DNA of 64,000 nt. Origin: Streptomyces viridochromogenes DSM 40736. GTDB taxonomy: Bacteria > Actinomycetota > Actinomycetes > Streptomycetales > Streptomycetaceae. Shown here piece after piece: positions 15,545-23,064 of the stretch (the first letter of the stretch is position 1; each line of letters begins with the position of its first letter). The position numbers and the translations under genes are program-made. A model generated the notes under the pieces. It was not told the origin of the DNA, did not search any database, and saw only the letters and a program-made list of their open reading frames with translations. The DNA lies in NCBI RefSeq assembly GCF_000158955.1, contig NZ_GG657757.1:6479178-6543177 (forward strand), given 5' to 3'.

Positions 15545-16441
15545 TCAGACGGTGCCTCCGCCGCCGGTCCCCGCCGTGCCGGCGATCTGCGCGTCGTTCG
15601 CACCCACGACCGCACCCGTCGACTTCTTCGCCCGCCGCAGCCGGCGCTCCAGCCAGCTCGCGAACGAGGTGAGGGCGAAGTTGAGCGCGATGAAGATGAC
15701 GGCCACGACCGTGAAGCTGGCGATGACGTTGGCGCCGTAGTAGCCGCTCATCGTGTTCGCCGAGGAGAGCAGCTCGGAATAGGTGAGGACGGCGCCGCCG
15801 AGCGCGGTGTCCTTCACGATCACGACGAGCTGGCTGACGATGGCCGGGAGCATCGCGGTGACGGCCTGGGGCAGCAGGATCAGGCGCATCAGCTGGCCCT
15901 TGCGCAGACCGATCGCCTTCGCCGCTTCGCCCTGTCCCTGGGGCAGGGACAGGATGCCCGCACGGACGATCTCGGCGAGGACCGAGGCGTTGTACAGCAC
16001 CAGACCGGTGACGACCGCGTAGAGCGGGCGGTCGTCGGAGGAGACGTTGGTGTACTGGGCGAACAGGGCGAGGCCGAAGATCATCAGGACCAGCACGGGG
16101 ATGGACCGGAAGAACTCGACCACGACCGCGGCCGGCACCCGGACCCACGCGTGGTCCGACAGACGGGCGATTCCGAGGACCGCGCCGAGCGGCAGCGCGA
16201 TGATCACCGCCAGGGCGGCGGCCTTCAACGTGTTCTGCAGACCCGGCCAGATGTACGTGGACCAGGCCTCGGTGCCGGAGAAGAACGGCTCCCACAGGGC
16301 CCATTCCAGCTGGCCCTTGTCCTTGAGGGCCTTGTACACCCACCACAGCAGGGCAGCGGTGGCGACCAGGAAGATCACCGTGAGGACGACGTTGCGCCGC
16401 TTGGCACGGGGACCCTGGGCGTCGTACAGGACGGAGCTCAT
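15545..16441 (-). CDS. gluD: Glutamate ABC transporter permease GluD
   Basis: A 298-aa inner-membrane permease of the polar amino acid (HisM/GlnP) family. After a short cytoplasmic start comes TM1 (VVLTVIFLVATAALLWWVY), then the binding-protein-dependent domain, with the ATPase-contact EAA loop EIVRAGILSLPQGQGEAAKAIGL. The charged tail ends in a Gly-rich stretch. Its ATG overlaps the gluC stop by 4 bp. It pairs with GluC to form the heterodimeric channel of a glutamate importer, judged from gene order and family. Confidence 0.88.
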   Translation of the reverse strand: MSSVLYDAQGPRAKRRNVVLTVIFLVATAALLWWVYKALKDKGQLEWALWEPFFSGTEAWSTYIWPGLQNTLKAAALAVIIALPLGAVLGIARLSDHAWVRVPAAVVVEFFRSIPVLVLMIFGLALFAQYTNVSSDDRPLYAVVTGLVLYNASVLAEIVRAGILSLPQGQGEAAKAIGLRKGQLMRLILLPQAVTAMLPAIVSQLVVIVKDTALGGAVLTYSELLSSANTMSGYYGANVIASFTVVAVIFIALNFALTSFASWLERRLRRAKKSTGAVVGANDAQIAGTAGTGGGGTV

Positions 16442-17103
16442 CGCTTCACCGCCACCTTCTTGCCCACCCAGCCGAGGATCAGGCCGGTCGGCAGTGTCAG
16501 GACCACGAAACCGAAGGCGATGATCGCTGAGATCAGCAGCAGCTGCGCCTCGTTCTCGATCATCTCCTTCATCAGCACCGCTGCCTCCGCGACACCGATG
16601 GCGGCGGCCACCGTGGTGTTCTTGATGAGGGCGATCAGCACGTTCGCCAGCGGGACGACGGACGAACGGAACGCCTGCGGCAGCACGACCAGGCCGAGCA
16701 CTTGGCGGAAGGTGAGGCCGATCGCGCGAGCCGCCTCCGCCTGCCCGACCGGCACGGTGTTGATGCCGGAGCGCAGCGCCTCGCAGACGAAGGACGACGT
16801 GTAGAAGATCAGGCCCAGGACCGCGAGCCGGAAGTTGATCGTCTCGACATCGTCCGCGCCGAGGGAGATACCCAGCGTCTGGTTCAGTCCCAGTGACGTG
16901 AACAGGATGATCACGGTCAGCGGGATGTTCCGCACGATGTTCACGTACGCGGTCCCGAAGCCGCGCATCAGCGGCACCGGGCCGACGCGCATGGCGGCCA
17001 GCAGGGTGCCCCAGACGAGAGAGCCGACGGCGGACAGCACAGCGAGCTGCACTGTCGTCCAGAAGGCCCCCAGTAGGTCGTAATCCTCAAGAAAGTCGAA
17101 CAC
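16438..17103 (-). CDS. gluC: Glutamate ABC transporter permease GluC
   Basis: A 221-aa permease with about five membrane segments. It starts with DFLEDYDLLGAFWTTVQLAV and has the EAA loop EALRSGINTVPVGQAEAARAI. GTG 17103 is chosen (MFDFLEDYDLLG), with GGGAG close upstream; a longer start at 17163 would run through a hairpin and has no family support. It overlaps gluD by 4 bp and is separated from gluB by 76 bp containing a strong hairpin (17137-17164). Confidence 0.88.
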   Translation of the reverse strand: MFDFLEDYDLLGAFWTTVQLAVLSAVGSLVWGTLLAAMRVGPVPLMRGFGTAYVNIVRNIPLTVIILFTSLGLNQTLGISLGADDVETINFRLAVLGLIFYTSSFVCEALRSGINTVPVGQAEAARAIGLTFRQVLGLVVLPQAFRSSVVPLANVLIALIKNTTVAAAIGVAEAAVLMKEMIENEAQLLLISAIIAFGFVVLTLPTGLILGWVGKKVAVKR

Positions 17104-17136
17104 GATCTCCCGCGCTTCCGCGTATAGGGATGCCCC

Positions 17137-17164
17137 GGTGCGCCGCCTCGGACAGCGGCGCACC
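17137..17164. promoter_or_regulatory. Intercistronic hairpin between gluB and gluC
   Basis: GGTGCGCCGC and GCGGCGCACC form a perfect 10-bp stem with an 8-nt loop in the only sizeable gap between the binding-protein gene and the permease genes. Such hairpins commonly cause partial termination or 3' protection, so the binding protein is made in excess. No T-run follows. Confidence 0.6.
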
Positions 17165-17179
17165 TGTCAGGCGTGGGCC

Positions 17180-18019
17180 TCAGCTCTTGATGTCGCCGAT
17201 CTTCGGCGCGGGCTCGTTCTTGTAGCTCGCCGGACCGAGGTTCTTGTCCACGGCCTTCTGCCAGGCGCCGTCGGCGACCATGTCCTCAAGGGCCTTGTTG
17301 ATCTTGTCCTTGAGGTCGCTGCCCTTCTTGACGCCGATGCCGTAGTTCTCGTTGGTCAGCTTGAAGCCGCCGAGCTTGAACTTGCCCTTGAACTGTGCCT
17401 GGGAGGCGTAACCGGCGAGGATCGAGTCGTCGGTGGTCAGCGCGTCCACGGCACCGTTCTGGAGGCCGGGGAGGCAGGCGGAGTACGTCGGGTAGGGCTG
17501 CAGCTGCGCCTTGGGCGCCAGCTTGTCCTTGACGTTCTGCGCCGAGGTGGAGCCGGTCACCGAGCAGAGCTTGGCGTTGTTCAGGTCCTTCGGCGACTTG
17601 ATCTTGCTGTCGTCGGCGCGGACCAGCACGTCCTGGTGGGCCAGCAGGTACGGACCGGCGAAGTCGACCAACTTCTGGCGCTCGGGCGTGATCGAGTAGG
17701 TCGCGGCGATGAAGTCGACGTCGCCACGCTTCAGCATGGTCTCGCGGTCGCCGCTCTTCGACTCCTTCCACTCGATCTGGTCCGCGTTGTAACCGAGCTT
17801 CTTCGCGACGTACGTGGCGACGTCGACGTCGAAGCCCGCGTAGCCCTGCGGGGTCTTCTGGCCGAGGCCGGGCTGGTCGAACTTGATGCCGACCGTGATC
17901 GACTTGCCGCCACCCGAGCCGGAGTCGCCGCCCGTGCTGTTGTTGCCGCCGCACGCGGTGGCGGTCAGGGCGAGAGCGAACACGGTGGCCGAGGCGGCGG
18001 TGACCTTGCGGAGCTTCAT
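17180..18019 (-). CDS. gluB: Glutamate ABC transporter substrate-binding lipoprotein GluB
   Basis: A 279-aa extracytoplasmic solute-binding protein (family 3, polar amino acids). It begins MKLRKVTAASATVFALALTA and has a lipobox-like TATAC with the lipid-attached Cys near residue 23, followed by a Gly/Ser linker. Binding-fold signatures include YAGFDVDVATYVAKKLGY and FIAATYSITPERQKLVDFAGPYL. ATG 18019 is used, with AAAGGA 9 nt upstream; ATG 18028 is an alternative three codons longer. It lies between gluA and gluC. Confidence 0.9.
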   Translation of the reverse strand: MKLRKVTAASATVFALALTATACGGNNSTGGDSGSGGGKSITVGIKFDQPGLGQKTPQGYAGFDVDVATYVAKKLGYNADQIEWKESKSGDRETMLKRGDVDFIAATYSITPERQKLVDFAGPYLLAHQDVLVRADDSKIKSPKDLNNAKLCSVTGSTSAQNVKDKLAPKAQLQPYPTYSACLPGLQNGAVDALTTDDSILAGYASQAQFKGKFKLGGFKLTNENYGIGVKKGSDLKDKINKALEDMVADGAWQKAVDKNLGPASYKNEPAPKIGDIKS

Positions 18020-18102
18020 GGTGAACATCCTTTGACTGATGAAGGAGATGCGGGCCCTCGAAGGGCGGGCGGCGTGGGCCGCGTCCGGCGCGACCCTCGC
18101 CG

Positions 18103-18879
18103 TCAGTGGTGCAGGATCTTCGACAGGAAGTCCTTGGCACGGTCACTGCGCGGGTTGCTGAAGAACTGGTCGGGCGCAGCCTCCTCGACGATTCGGCCGT
18201 CCGCCATGAAGACCACGCGGTTTGCAGCCGACCGTGCGAAGCCCATCTCGTGGGTGACGACGATCATGGTCATGCCGTCGCGGGCGAGCTGCTGCATGAC
18301 CTCCAGCACCTCGTTGATCATCTCGGGGTCGAGCGCCGAGGTGGGCTCGTCGAAGAGCATGACCTTCGGCTCCATGGCCAGGGCCCGCGCGATGGCGACA
18401 CGCTGCTGCTGACCGCCGGAGAGCTGCGCCGGGTACTTCTCGGCCTGCGCGCCCACGCCGACCCGGTCCAGCAGGGCCCGGGCCCGCTCCTCGGCCGCCT
18501 TCTTGTCCTTCTTGCGGACCTTGATCTGGCCGAGCATCACGTTCTCGAGCACGGTCTTGTGCGCGAAGAGGTTGAAGGACTGGAAGACCATCCCCACGTC
18601 GGCACGCAGCCGGGCCAGCTCCTTGCCCTCGGCGGGCAGCGGCTTGCCGTCGATCGTGATCGAGCCGGAGTCGACCGTCTCCAGGCGGTTGATGGTGCGG
18701 CACAGGGTGGACTTCCCGGACCCGGAGGGCCCGATGACGACGACGACTTCGCCACGGGCGATCGTCATGTCGATGTCCTGGAGCACGTGCAACGCGCCGA
18801 AGTGCTTGTTGACGCTCTTCAGGACGACCAGTTCGCCGGTCGCGGCCACATCTTCCTTGGCCACCGATACTTCGGTCAT
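18103..18879 (-). CDS. gluA: Glutamate ABC transporter ATP-binding protein GluA
   Basis: A 258-aa ABC ATPase. Walker A is IGPSGSGKST (about residues 50-59), the signature is LSGGQQQRVAIARALA, Walker B is VMLFDEPTSALDPE and the H-loop is IVVTHEMGFA. This is the polar amino acid uptake subgroup. The first 15 residues are a short acidic addition. It is first in the gluABCD operon (minus strand). The start ATG 18879 follows a GGAG site. A 7-bp hairpin at 18894-18915 includes a second GGAGG and may affect ribosome access. Confidence 0.92.
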   Translation of the reverse strand: MTEVSVAKEDVAATGELVVLKSVNKHFGALHVLQDIDMTIARGEVVVVIGPSGSGKSTLCRTINRLETVDSGSITIDGKPLPAEGKELARLRADVGMVFQSFNLFAHKTVLENVMLGQIKVRKKDKKAAEERARALLDRVGVGAQAEKYPAQLSGGQQQRVAIARALAMEPKVMLFDEPTSALDPEMINEVLEVMQQLARDGMTMIVVTHEMGFARSAANRVVFMADGRIVEEAAPDQFFSNPRSDRAKDFLSKILHH

Positions 18880-19168
18880 CGCTCTAAGGCTCCGTCCTCC
18901 TCGGTTTCGGAGGACAGTAGTGATGCTCCACGACCTGCGTCATTACATCTGAGGGGAATCTGAGCATCACGATCCGATAGCAATCGGACACGTGTCGTAG
19001 CACTTATGAGCAGCGCGCATATCGGCCGGGTAACGGAAGCTCTCCGCAACCGGAACCCTCTTGACGCCGTCCTCATCCATCAGCGTGACTGCACAGGATG
19101 CACGCGCGCGTGTGCACGTGATTTGTACACATCCAGAGCGTACGGCCAGTGAACCGAAGGGGGCCCGG
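18880..19168. other. Divergent control region between gluA and the OmpR-type regulator
   Basis: This 289-bp gap has no gene. It holds three inverted repeats. GTCCTCC/GGAGGAC (18894-18900 and 18909-18915) lies in the gluA leader. GTGATGCTC/GAGCATCAC is at 18920-18928 and 18962-18970. TCCGAT-AGCA-ATCGGA is at 18973-18988. The last two are candidate operators for a glutamate- or nitrogen-responsive regulator. The regulator gene at 19169 starts just past an A/G-rich GAAGGGGGC site. Confidence 0.5.
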
Positions 19169-19855
19169 ATGAGACTGCTGCTCGTCGAGGACGACAACCA
19201 CGTCGCCGCCGCCCTGTCGGCTGTCCTGGCGCGGCACGGGTTCGACGTCACGCACGCGCGCAGCGGTGAAGAGGCCCTCCAGGCTCTCGTCCCCGAGAGC
19301 GACTGCTTCGGTGTCGTCCTCCTCGACCTCGGCCTGCCCGACCAGGACGGATACGAGGTCTGCGGCAAGATCCGCAAGCGCACCAGCACCCCGGTGATCA
19401 TGGTCACCGCACGCTCCGACGTGCGCTCCCGCATCCACGGCCTCAACCTCGGCGCCGACGACTACGTGGTGAAGCCGTACGACACCGGGGAACTGCTCGC
19501 CCGGATCCACGCCGTGAGCCGGCGCACCTCCCACGAGGACACGTCGAGCGGCATCGAGACCGAGCTGCGGCTCGGCCCCGTGCACATCGAGCTGCCCACG
19601 CGCCGGGTCAGCGTCGACGGGGCGGTGATCCAGCTGACCCGCAAGGAGTTCGACCTGCTGGCCCTGCTCGCGCAGCGGCCCGGGGTGGTCTTCCGCCGGG
19701 AGCAGATCATCAGCGAGGTGTGGCGTACCAGCTGGGAGGGGACCGGGCGCACCCTGGAGGTACACGTCGCCTCCCTGCGCGCCAAGCTGCGCATGCCGGC
19801 CCTCATCGAGACCGTACGCGGAGTCGGCTACCGGCTCGTCGCGCCTGCCGGATAG
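19169..19855 (+). CDS. OmpR/PhoB-family response regulator
   Basis: A 228-aa two-component regulator. The receiver domain has LLLVEDDNHVA (acid pocket Asp), phospho-Asp in VVLLDLGLPDQDGYEV (about residue 54), Thr in MVTARSD, and Lys in YVVKPYD. The winged-helix DNA-binding domain (about 125-225) ends in HVASLRAKL and ETVRGVGYRLV. ATG 19169 follows GAAGGGGG. It lies 9 bp before its kinase gene. Divergence from gluABCD suggests, but does not prove, a link to amino acid uptake. Confidence 0.92.
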   Translation: MRLLLVEDDNHVAAALSAVLARHGFDVTHARSGEEALQALVPESDCFGVVLLDLGLPDQDGYEVCGKIRKRTSTPVIMVTARSDVRSRIHGLNLGADDYVVKPYDTGELLARIHAVSRRTSHEDTSSGIETELRLGPVHIELPTRRVSVDGAVIQLTRKEFDLLALLAQRPGVVFRREQIISEVWRTSWEGTGRTLEVHVASLRAKLRMPALIETVRGVGYRLVAPAG

Positions 19856-19864
19856 CGGGGCCGG

Positions 19865-21268
19865 GTGCGCACTCGTCTGCTCCCGCTGCTGATCGTCCTG
19901 ATGGCGGCCGTGCTGCTCGCGCTCGGCGTCCCGCTCGCCGTCAGTCTGGCCGGCGCCCAGCAGCAGAAGGTCGTCGTCGACCGGATCGACGACACCGCGC
20001 GCTTCGCCGCCCTCGCCCAGTTCGTCACCGACTCGCCCACCGACGCAGGCGTGTTCGAGAACGAGCGTCTGACCGTGCTCAGCAGCGAGCTCGACAGTTA
20101 CCACGAGGTCTACGGCATAAAGGCTGGGGTCTTCTACCGCAGCGGCAGGGCCATGGCTCAGGCACCGGCCAGTTGGTCGCTGCCGAAGGAGGGCGAGGTA
20201 CGGGACGCCTTCGACGAGGCGCTGCTCAGCCGCCGCAGCCACGACCCGCAGCAGGTGTGGCCCTGGCAGCGCCGCAACCTCGTGGTCGCCTCGCCGGTCA
20301 TCCGGGACGGCGATGTCGTCGCGGTCGTCGTCACCGACTCGCCCACCGGGCAGATGCGCTCGCGCACGCTGCACGGCTGGCTGGTCATCGGCGCGGGAGA
20401 GGCCGCCGCGATGCTGCTGGCCGTCGGCGCCGCCCTGCGGCTGACCGGCTGGGTGCTGCGGCCCGTGCGCGTCCTCGACGCCACCACCCACGACATCGCC
20501 ACCGGGCGGCTGAAGTCCCGGGTCGCCGCCGCCGGCGGGCCGCCGGAACTGCGGCGCCTGGCCCGGTCGTTCAACGAGATGGCCGACAACGTCGAGGACG
20601 TGCTCGAGCAGCAGCGCGCCTTCGTCGCCGACGCCTCGCACCAGTTGCGCAACCCGCTCGCGGCGCTGCTGCTGCGCATCGAGCTGCTCTCCTTCGAACT
20701 GCCCGAGGGCAACCAGGAGATCGCCTCCGTCCAGGCCGAGGGCAAGCGTCTCGCGCAGGTCCTGGACGACCTGCTCGACCTGGCGCTGGCCGAGCACAGC
20801 GAGGCGGATCTGAAGATCACGGACATTGGTGCGCTCGCCGCCGAACGGGTGGCGGCCTGGGCCCCGACCGCCGAGGCCAAGGGCGTGCGCCTGGTGGGCG
20901 ACTGCCCGCCGACGACCGCGTGGGCCGACCCGGTGGCGCTGTCCAGCGCGCTGGACGCCGTCATCGACAACGCGGTGAAGTTCACTCCCGAGGACCAGAC
21001 CGTCGAGGTGACCGTCGCCTTCAACGGCGACACCTCCACCGTCGTCGTCATCGACCACGGCCCCGGTCTGACCGACGAGGAGCTGGCCCGCATCGGTGAC
21101 CGCTTCTGGCGGAGCGGGCGCCATCAGAACATCAAGGGCTCCGGCCTCGGGCTGTCCATCTCGCGGGCGCTGCTCGCGGCGGGCGGCGGTTCGATCGGGT
21201 ACGACCACCACGAGCCGCACGGGCTGCGGGTGACGGTGCGCGTGCCCAGGTCCGGGCCCACCTCCTGA
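19865..21268 (+). CDS. Membrane sensor histidine kinase
   Basis: A 467-aa kinase. TM1 is near residues 5-28 (LLPLLIVLMAAVLLALGVPL), an extracytoplasmic sensing region covers about 30-165, and TM2 is GWLVIGAGEAAAMLLAVGAA. HAMP follows, then the H-box FVADASHQLRNPLAALLLRI (His near 260), N-box VIDNAVKFTP, and G1/G2 DHGPGLT and GSGLGLSI. GTG 19865 starts 9 bp after the regulator stop, so they form one operon. The stimulus is unknown. Confidence 0.92.
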   Translation: MRTRLLPLLIVLMAAVLLALGVPLAVSLAGAQQQKVVVDRIDDTARFAALAQFVTDSPTDAGVFENERLTVLSSELDSYHEVYGIKAGVFYRSGRAMAQAPASWSLPKEGEVRDAFDEALLSRRSHDPQQVWPWQRRNLVVASPVIRDGDVVAVVVTDSPTGQMRSRTLHGWLVIGAGEAAAMLLAVGAALRLTGWVLRPVRVLDATTHDIATGRLKSRVAAAGGPPELRRLARSFNEMADNVEDVLEQQRAFVADASHQLRNPLAALLLRIELLSFELPEGNQEIASVQAEGKRLAQVLDDLLDLALAEHSEADLKITDIGALAAERVAAWAPTAEAKGVRLVGDCPPTTAWADPVALSSALDAVIDNAVKFTPEDQTVEVTVAFNGDTSTVVVIDHGPGLTDEELARIGDRFWRSGRHQNIKGSGLGLSISRALLAAGGGSIGYDHHEPHGLRVTVRVPRSGPTS

Positions 21269-21296
21269 CGGCGGTCGGCAGGGGCGGGCCCGGGCG

Positions 21297-22298
21297 CTAC
21301 GGCTTGACCGACTGGTAGTAGCGCTGGGCGCCGGCGTGCAGCTTGAGCGGGTCGGTGTAGATCGCCGTGCGGACGTCCACCAGCTGGGCGGAGTGGACGG
21401 TCGCGCCGATGCCGTCCCGGCTGTCGATCACGGTACGGGTCAGCCATTCGGTGAGCCGGGGGTCCATGTCCTTGCGCGTGACCAGCAGGTTCGACACCGC
21501 CAGGGTGGGGACCGGGTCGCCGCGCTGGATGGTGGGGTAGGCCGACTCCGGCATCTTGGTGGCCCGGTAGTAGCGGGTGGCACCGCCCTGGTCGTGGAGC
21601 TTGGCCACGAGGCGGGCGTCGATCGGCACGAACCGGAAGGCCGACGCCGACTTCTTGGCCAGCCTGCTGAGCCCGTCCGTGGGCAGGCCGCCCGACCAGA
21701 AGAACGCGTCGAGGCCGTGTCCCAGCCGCCTCGGCCCGGTGTCGATGCCGTCCGACGAGGGCTTGATGTCCTTCTCCGGGTCGATACCGGCCGCCTTGAG
21801 CACCCCGTTCGCGATCAGCCGCACCCCGGAGTTCGGCAGCCCTATGGCCACGTGCTTGCCCCGCAGGTCCGCGACGGAGCGGATGTCCGAGTCGGGCGGC
21901 ACGACGAGCTGGGCGTAGTCGTCGTAACAGGCGTGCCACTCCGCGCAGCCGGTCGGCGCCGCTCCGTGGTCGATCCGGTACTTGGCGACCGCGTTCGCCG
22001 CGGCGACCGCGAAGTCGGCCTTGCCCGTGGCCACGTCCATGACGTTCTCCTGCGAACCGGCACTGGTCTGCAGGCGCACGTTCAGGTCGGGCATGTCCCG
22101 GTCGATCGCGGTGCGCAGGAGCTCGCCGTACTCGTGGTAGACCCCCGCGCGGGTGCCCGTGCTGAACCTGATTGTCCCGCCCGGCGGCTCCTCGGCCCAG
22201 GGCCGCAGCCACCACAGCAGCAGCCCTAGGACCACCAGGGAGGCGGCGCCGCCCTGCAGGGCCCGGCGCCTGCCGATTCGGGGGAACATCTGGGACAT
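21297..22298 (-). CDS. TAXI-family solute-binding protein
   Basis: A 333-aa periplasmic-type binding protein of the TRAP-associated TAXI family. It has one N-terminal hydrophobic anchor (GGAASLVVLGLLLWWLRPW) after an Arg-rich start, then TIRFSTGTRAGVYHEYGELL, the family's opening strand. KADFAVAAANAVAKY and LRGKHVAIGLPNSGVRLIA are further family marks. No TRAP membrane subunits (4TM/12TM) are next to it, so it may work as a sensor or with a distant permease. ATG 22298 is used; further upstream codons lack a ribosome site. It is convergent with the kinase gene, 28 bp apart. Confidence 0.85.
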   Translation of the reverse strand: MSQMFPRIGRRRALQGGAASLVVLGLLLWWLRPWAEEPPGGTIRFSTGTRAGVYHEYGELLRTAIDRDMPDLNVRLQTSAGSQENVMDVATGKADFAVAAANAVAKYRIDHGAAPTGCAEWHACYDDYAQLVVPPDSDIRSVADLRGKHVAIGLPNSGVRLIANGVLKAAGIDPEKDIKPSSDGIDTGPRRLGHGLDAFFWSGGLPTDGLSRLAKKSASAFRFVPIDARLVAKLHDQGGATRYYRATKMPESAYPTIQRGDPVPTLAVSNLLVTRKDMDPRLTEWLTRTVIDSRDGIGATVHSAQLVDVRTAIYTDPLKLHAGAQRYYQSVKP

Positions 22299-22377
22299 GC
22301 GCGAGATCCTGCCAGCCGGGGTGCCCCGCTGACCAGGGGAGGGCTCACAGCGCGGGGGCCGACCCGGGGCGAAGGGA

Positions 22378-22400
22378 GTGTCAGTGGCGGCCACTACAGT
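22378..22400 (+). promoter_or_regulatory. RecA-NDp-type promoter for the MazG-like gene
   Basis: GTGTCAGTGGC (22378-22388), a 6-nt spacer and TACAGT (22395-22400) match the recA promoter with one change in the first box and the same spacing. The ATG is 7 nt downstream, so the message would be leaderless. Confidence 0.7.
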
Positions 22401-22407
22401 CGCCCCC

Positions 22408-22815
22408 ATGAGCTCCTCGCCCGCAGACCTGGTCCGTGAATTCCACCTCGCCTTCGGCCTGGACGCGCGCAGCACCCCTACGGAGATCTCCCCGGACCTC
22501 GCCGCCCACAGAGGCGAACTCCTCGCGGAGGAGGCGGCCGAGGTCGCCGAGGTCTCGGTGCGGGGCCCGCTCGACCGGCTCGCCCACGAACTGGCCGACG
22601 TCGTCTACGTGGCCTACGGCACGGCCCTCGTCCACGGCATCGACCTCGACGCGGTGCTCGCCGAGATCCACCGCTCCAACATGACGAAGATCGGCCCCGA
22701 CGGATCGGTCTCCCGCCGCGCGGACGGCAAGGTGCTCAAGGGGGAGCACTACGAGGCACCGGACGTCATGGAGGTGCTGCGGAGGCAGGGGTGGGCGCCG
22801 GACCGGACCGGCTGA
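22408..22815 (+). CDS. MazG-like nucleotide pyrophosphohydrolase
   Basis: A 135-aa all-helical protein. It has EEAAEVAEV and HELADVVYVAYGTAL, which supply the paired Glu/Asp metal ligands of the MazG/all-alpha NTP pyrophosphohydrolase fold (ExxE...ExxD). These enzymes clear non-canonical or damaged nucleoside triphosphates. ATG 22408 is preferred over an in-frame start at 22378 because that codon lies inside a promoter motif whose -10 is 7 nt upstream of 22408. The promoter type implies induction by DNA damage, consistent with nucleotide sanitation. Substrate specificity cannot be read from the sequence. Confidence 0.85.
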   Translation: MSSSPADLVREFHLAFGLDARSTPTEISPDLAAHRGELLAEEAAEVAEVSVRGPLDRLAHELADVVYVAYGTALVHGIDLDAVLAEIHRSNMTKIGPDGSVSRRADGKVLKGEHYEAPDVMEVLRRQGWAPDRTG

Positions 22816-22847
22816 CGGTCCGGGGATGCGCCGGAGGTTTGCCGGAC

Positions 22848-23036
22848 GGGACCGCTGACGGCCGGAGGTGTACCGGAAGGGACTGGCTCACCACCCGGGG
22901 GTGCCGGGAGGGACTGACTCACCACTCGGGGGTGCCAGAAGGGACTGACTCACCACCCGGGGGTGCCGGAGCTGATTGACCGCCCGGGGATGGCCGGACG
23001 GGAGCGACTGATGACCCGGGGTGCCGAAGGGCGGAG
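22848..23036. repeat. 31-bp tandem repeats between the MazG-like gene and khtU
   Basis: Three good copies start at about 22879, 22910 and 22941 (GGGACTGACTCACCACCCGG plus GGGTGCCGGAA, period 31). Degenerate copies flank them (about 22848 and 22972-23036). They fill the convergent gap 22816-23064, where no gene is seen. The repeated CACCACCCGGGGGTG core can form a weak hairpin, so the array may end transcription from both sides. Confidence 0.8.
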
Positions 23037-23064
23037 AGGGCCGCCCCGCAGCACCCCCGGCTCC

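Noticed and set aside
18953..18980. SigR-like GGGAAT upstream of the OmpR regulator
   Set aside because: The triplet 18 bp downstream is TAG, not GTT.
19073..21220. Long minus-strand frame opposite the two-component genes
   Set aside because: It is a typical antisense shadow in high-GC DNA; the plus-strand genes have all catalytic motifs.
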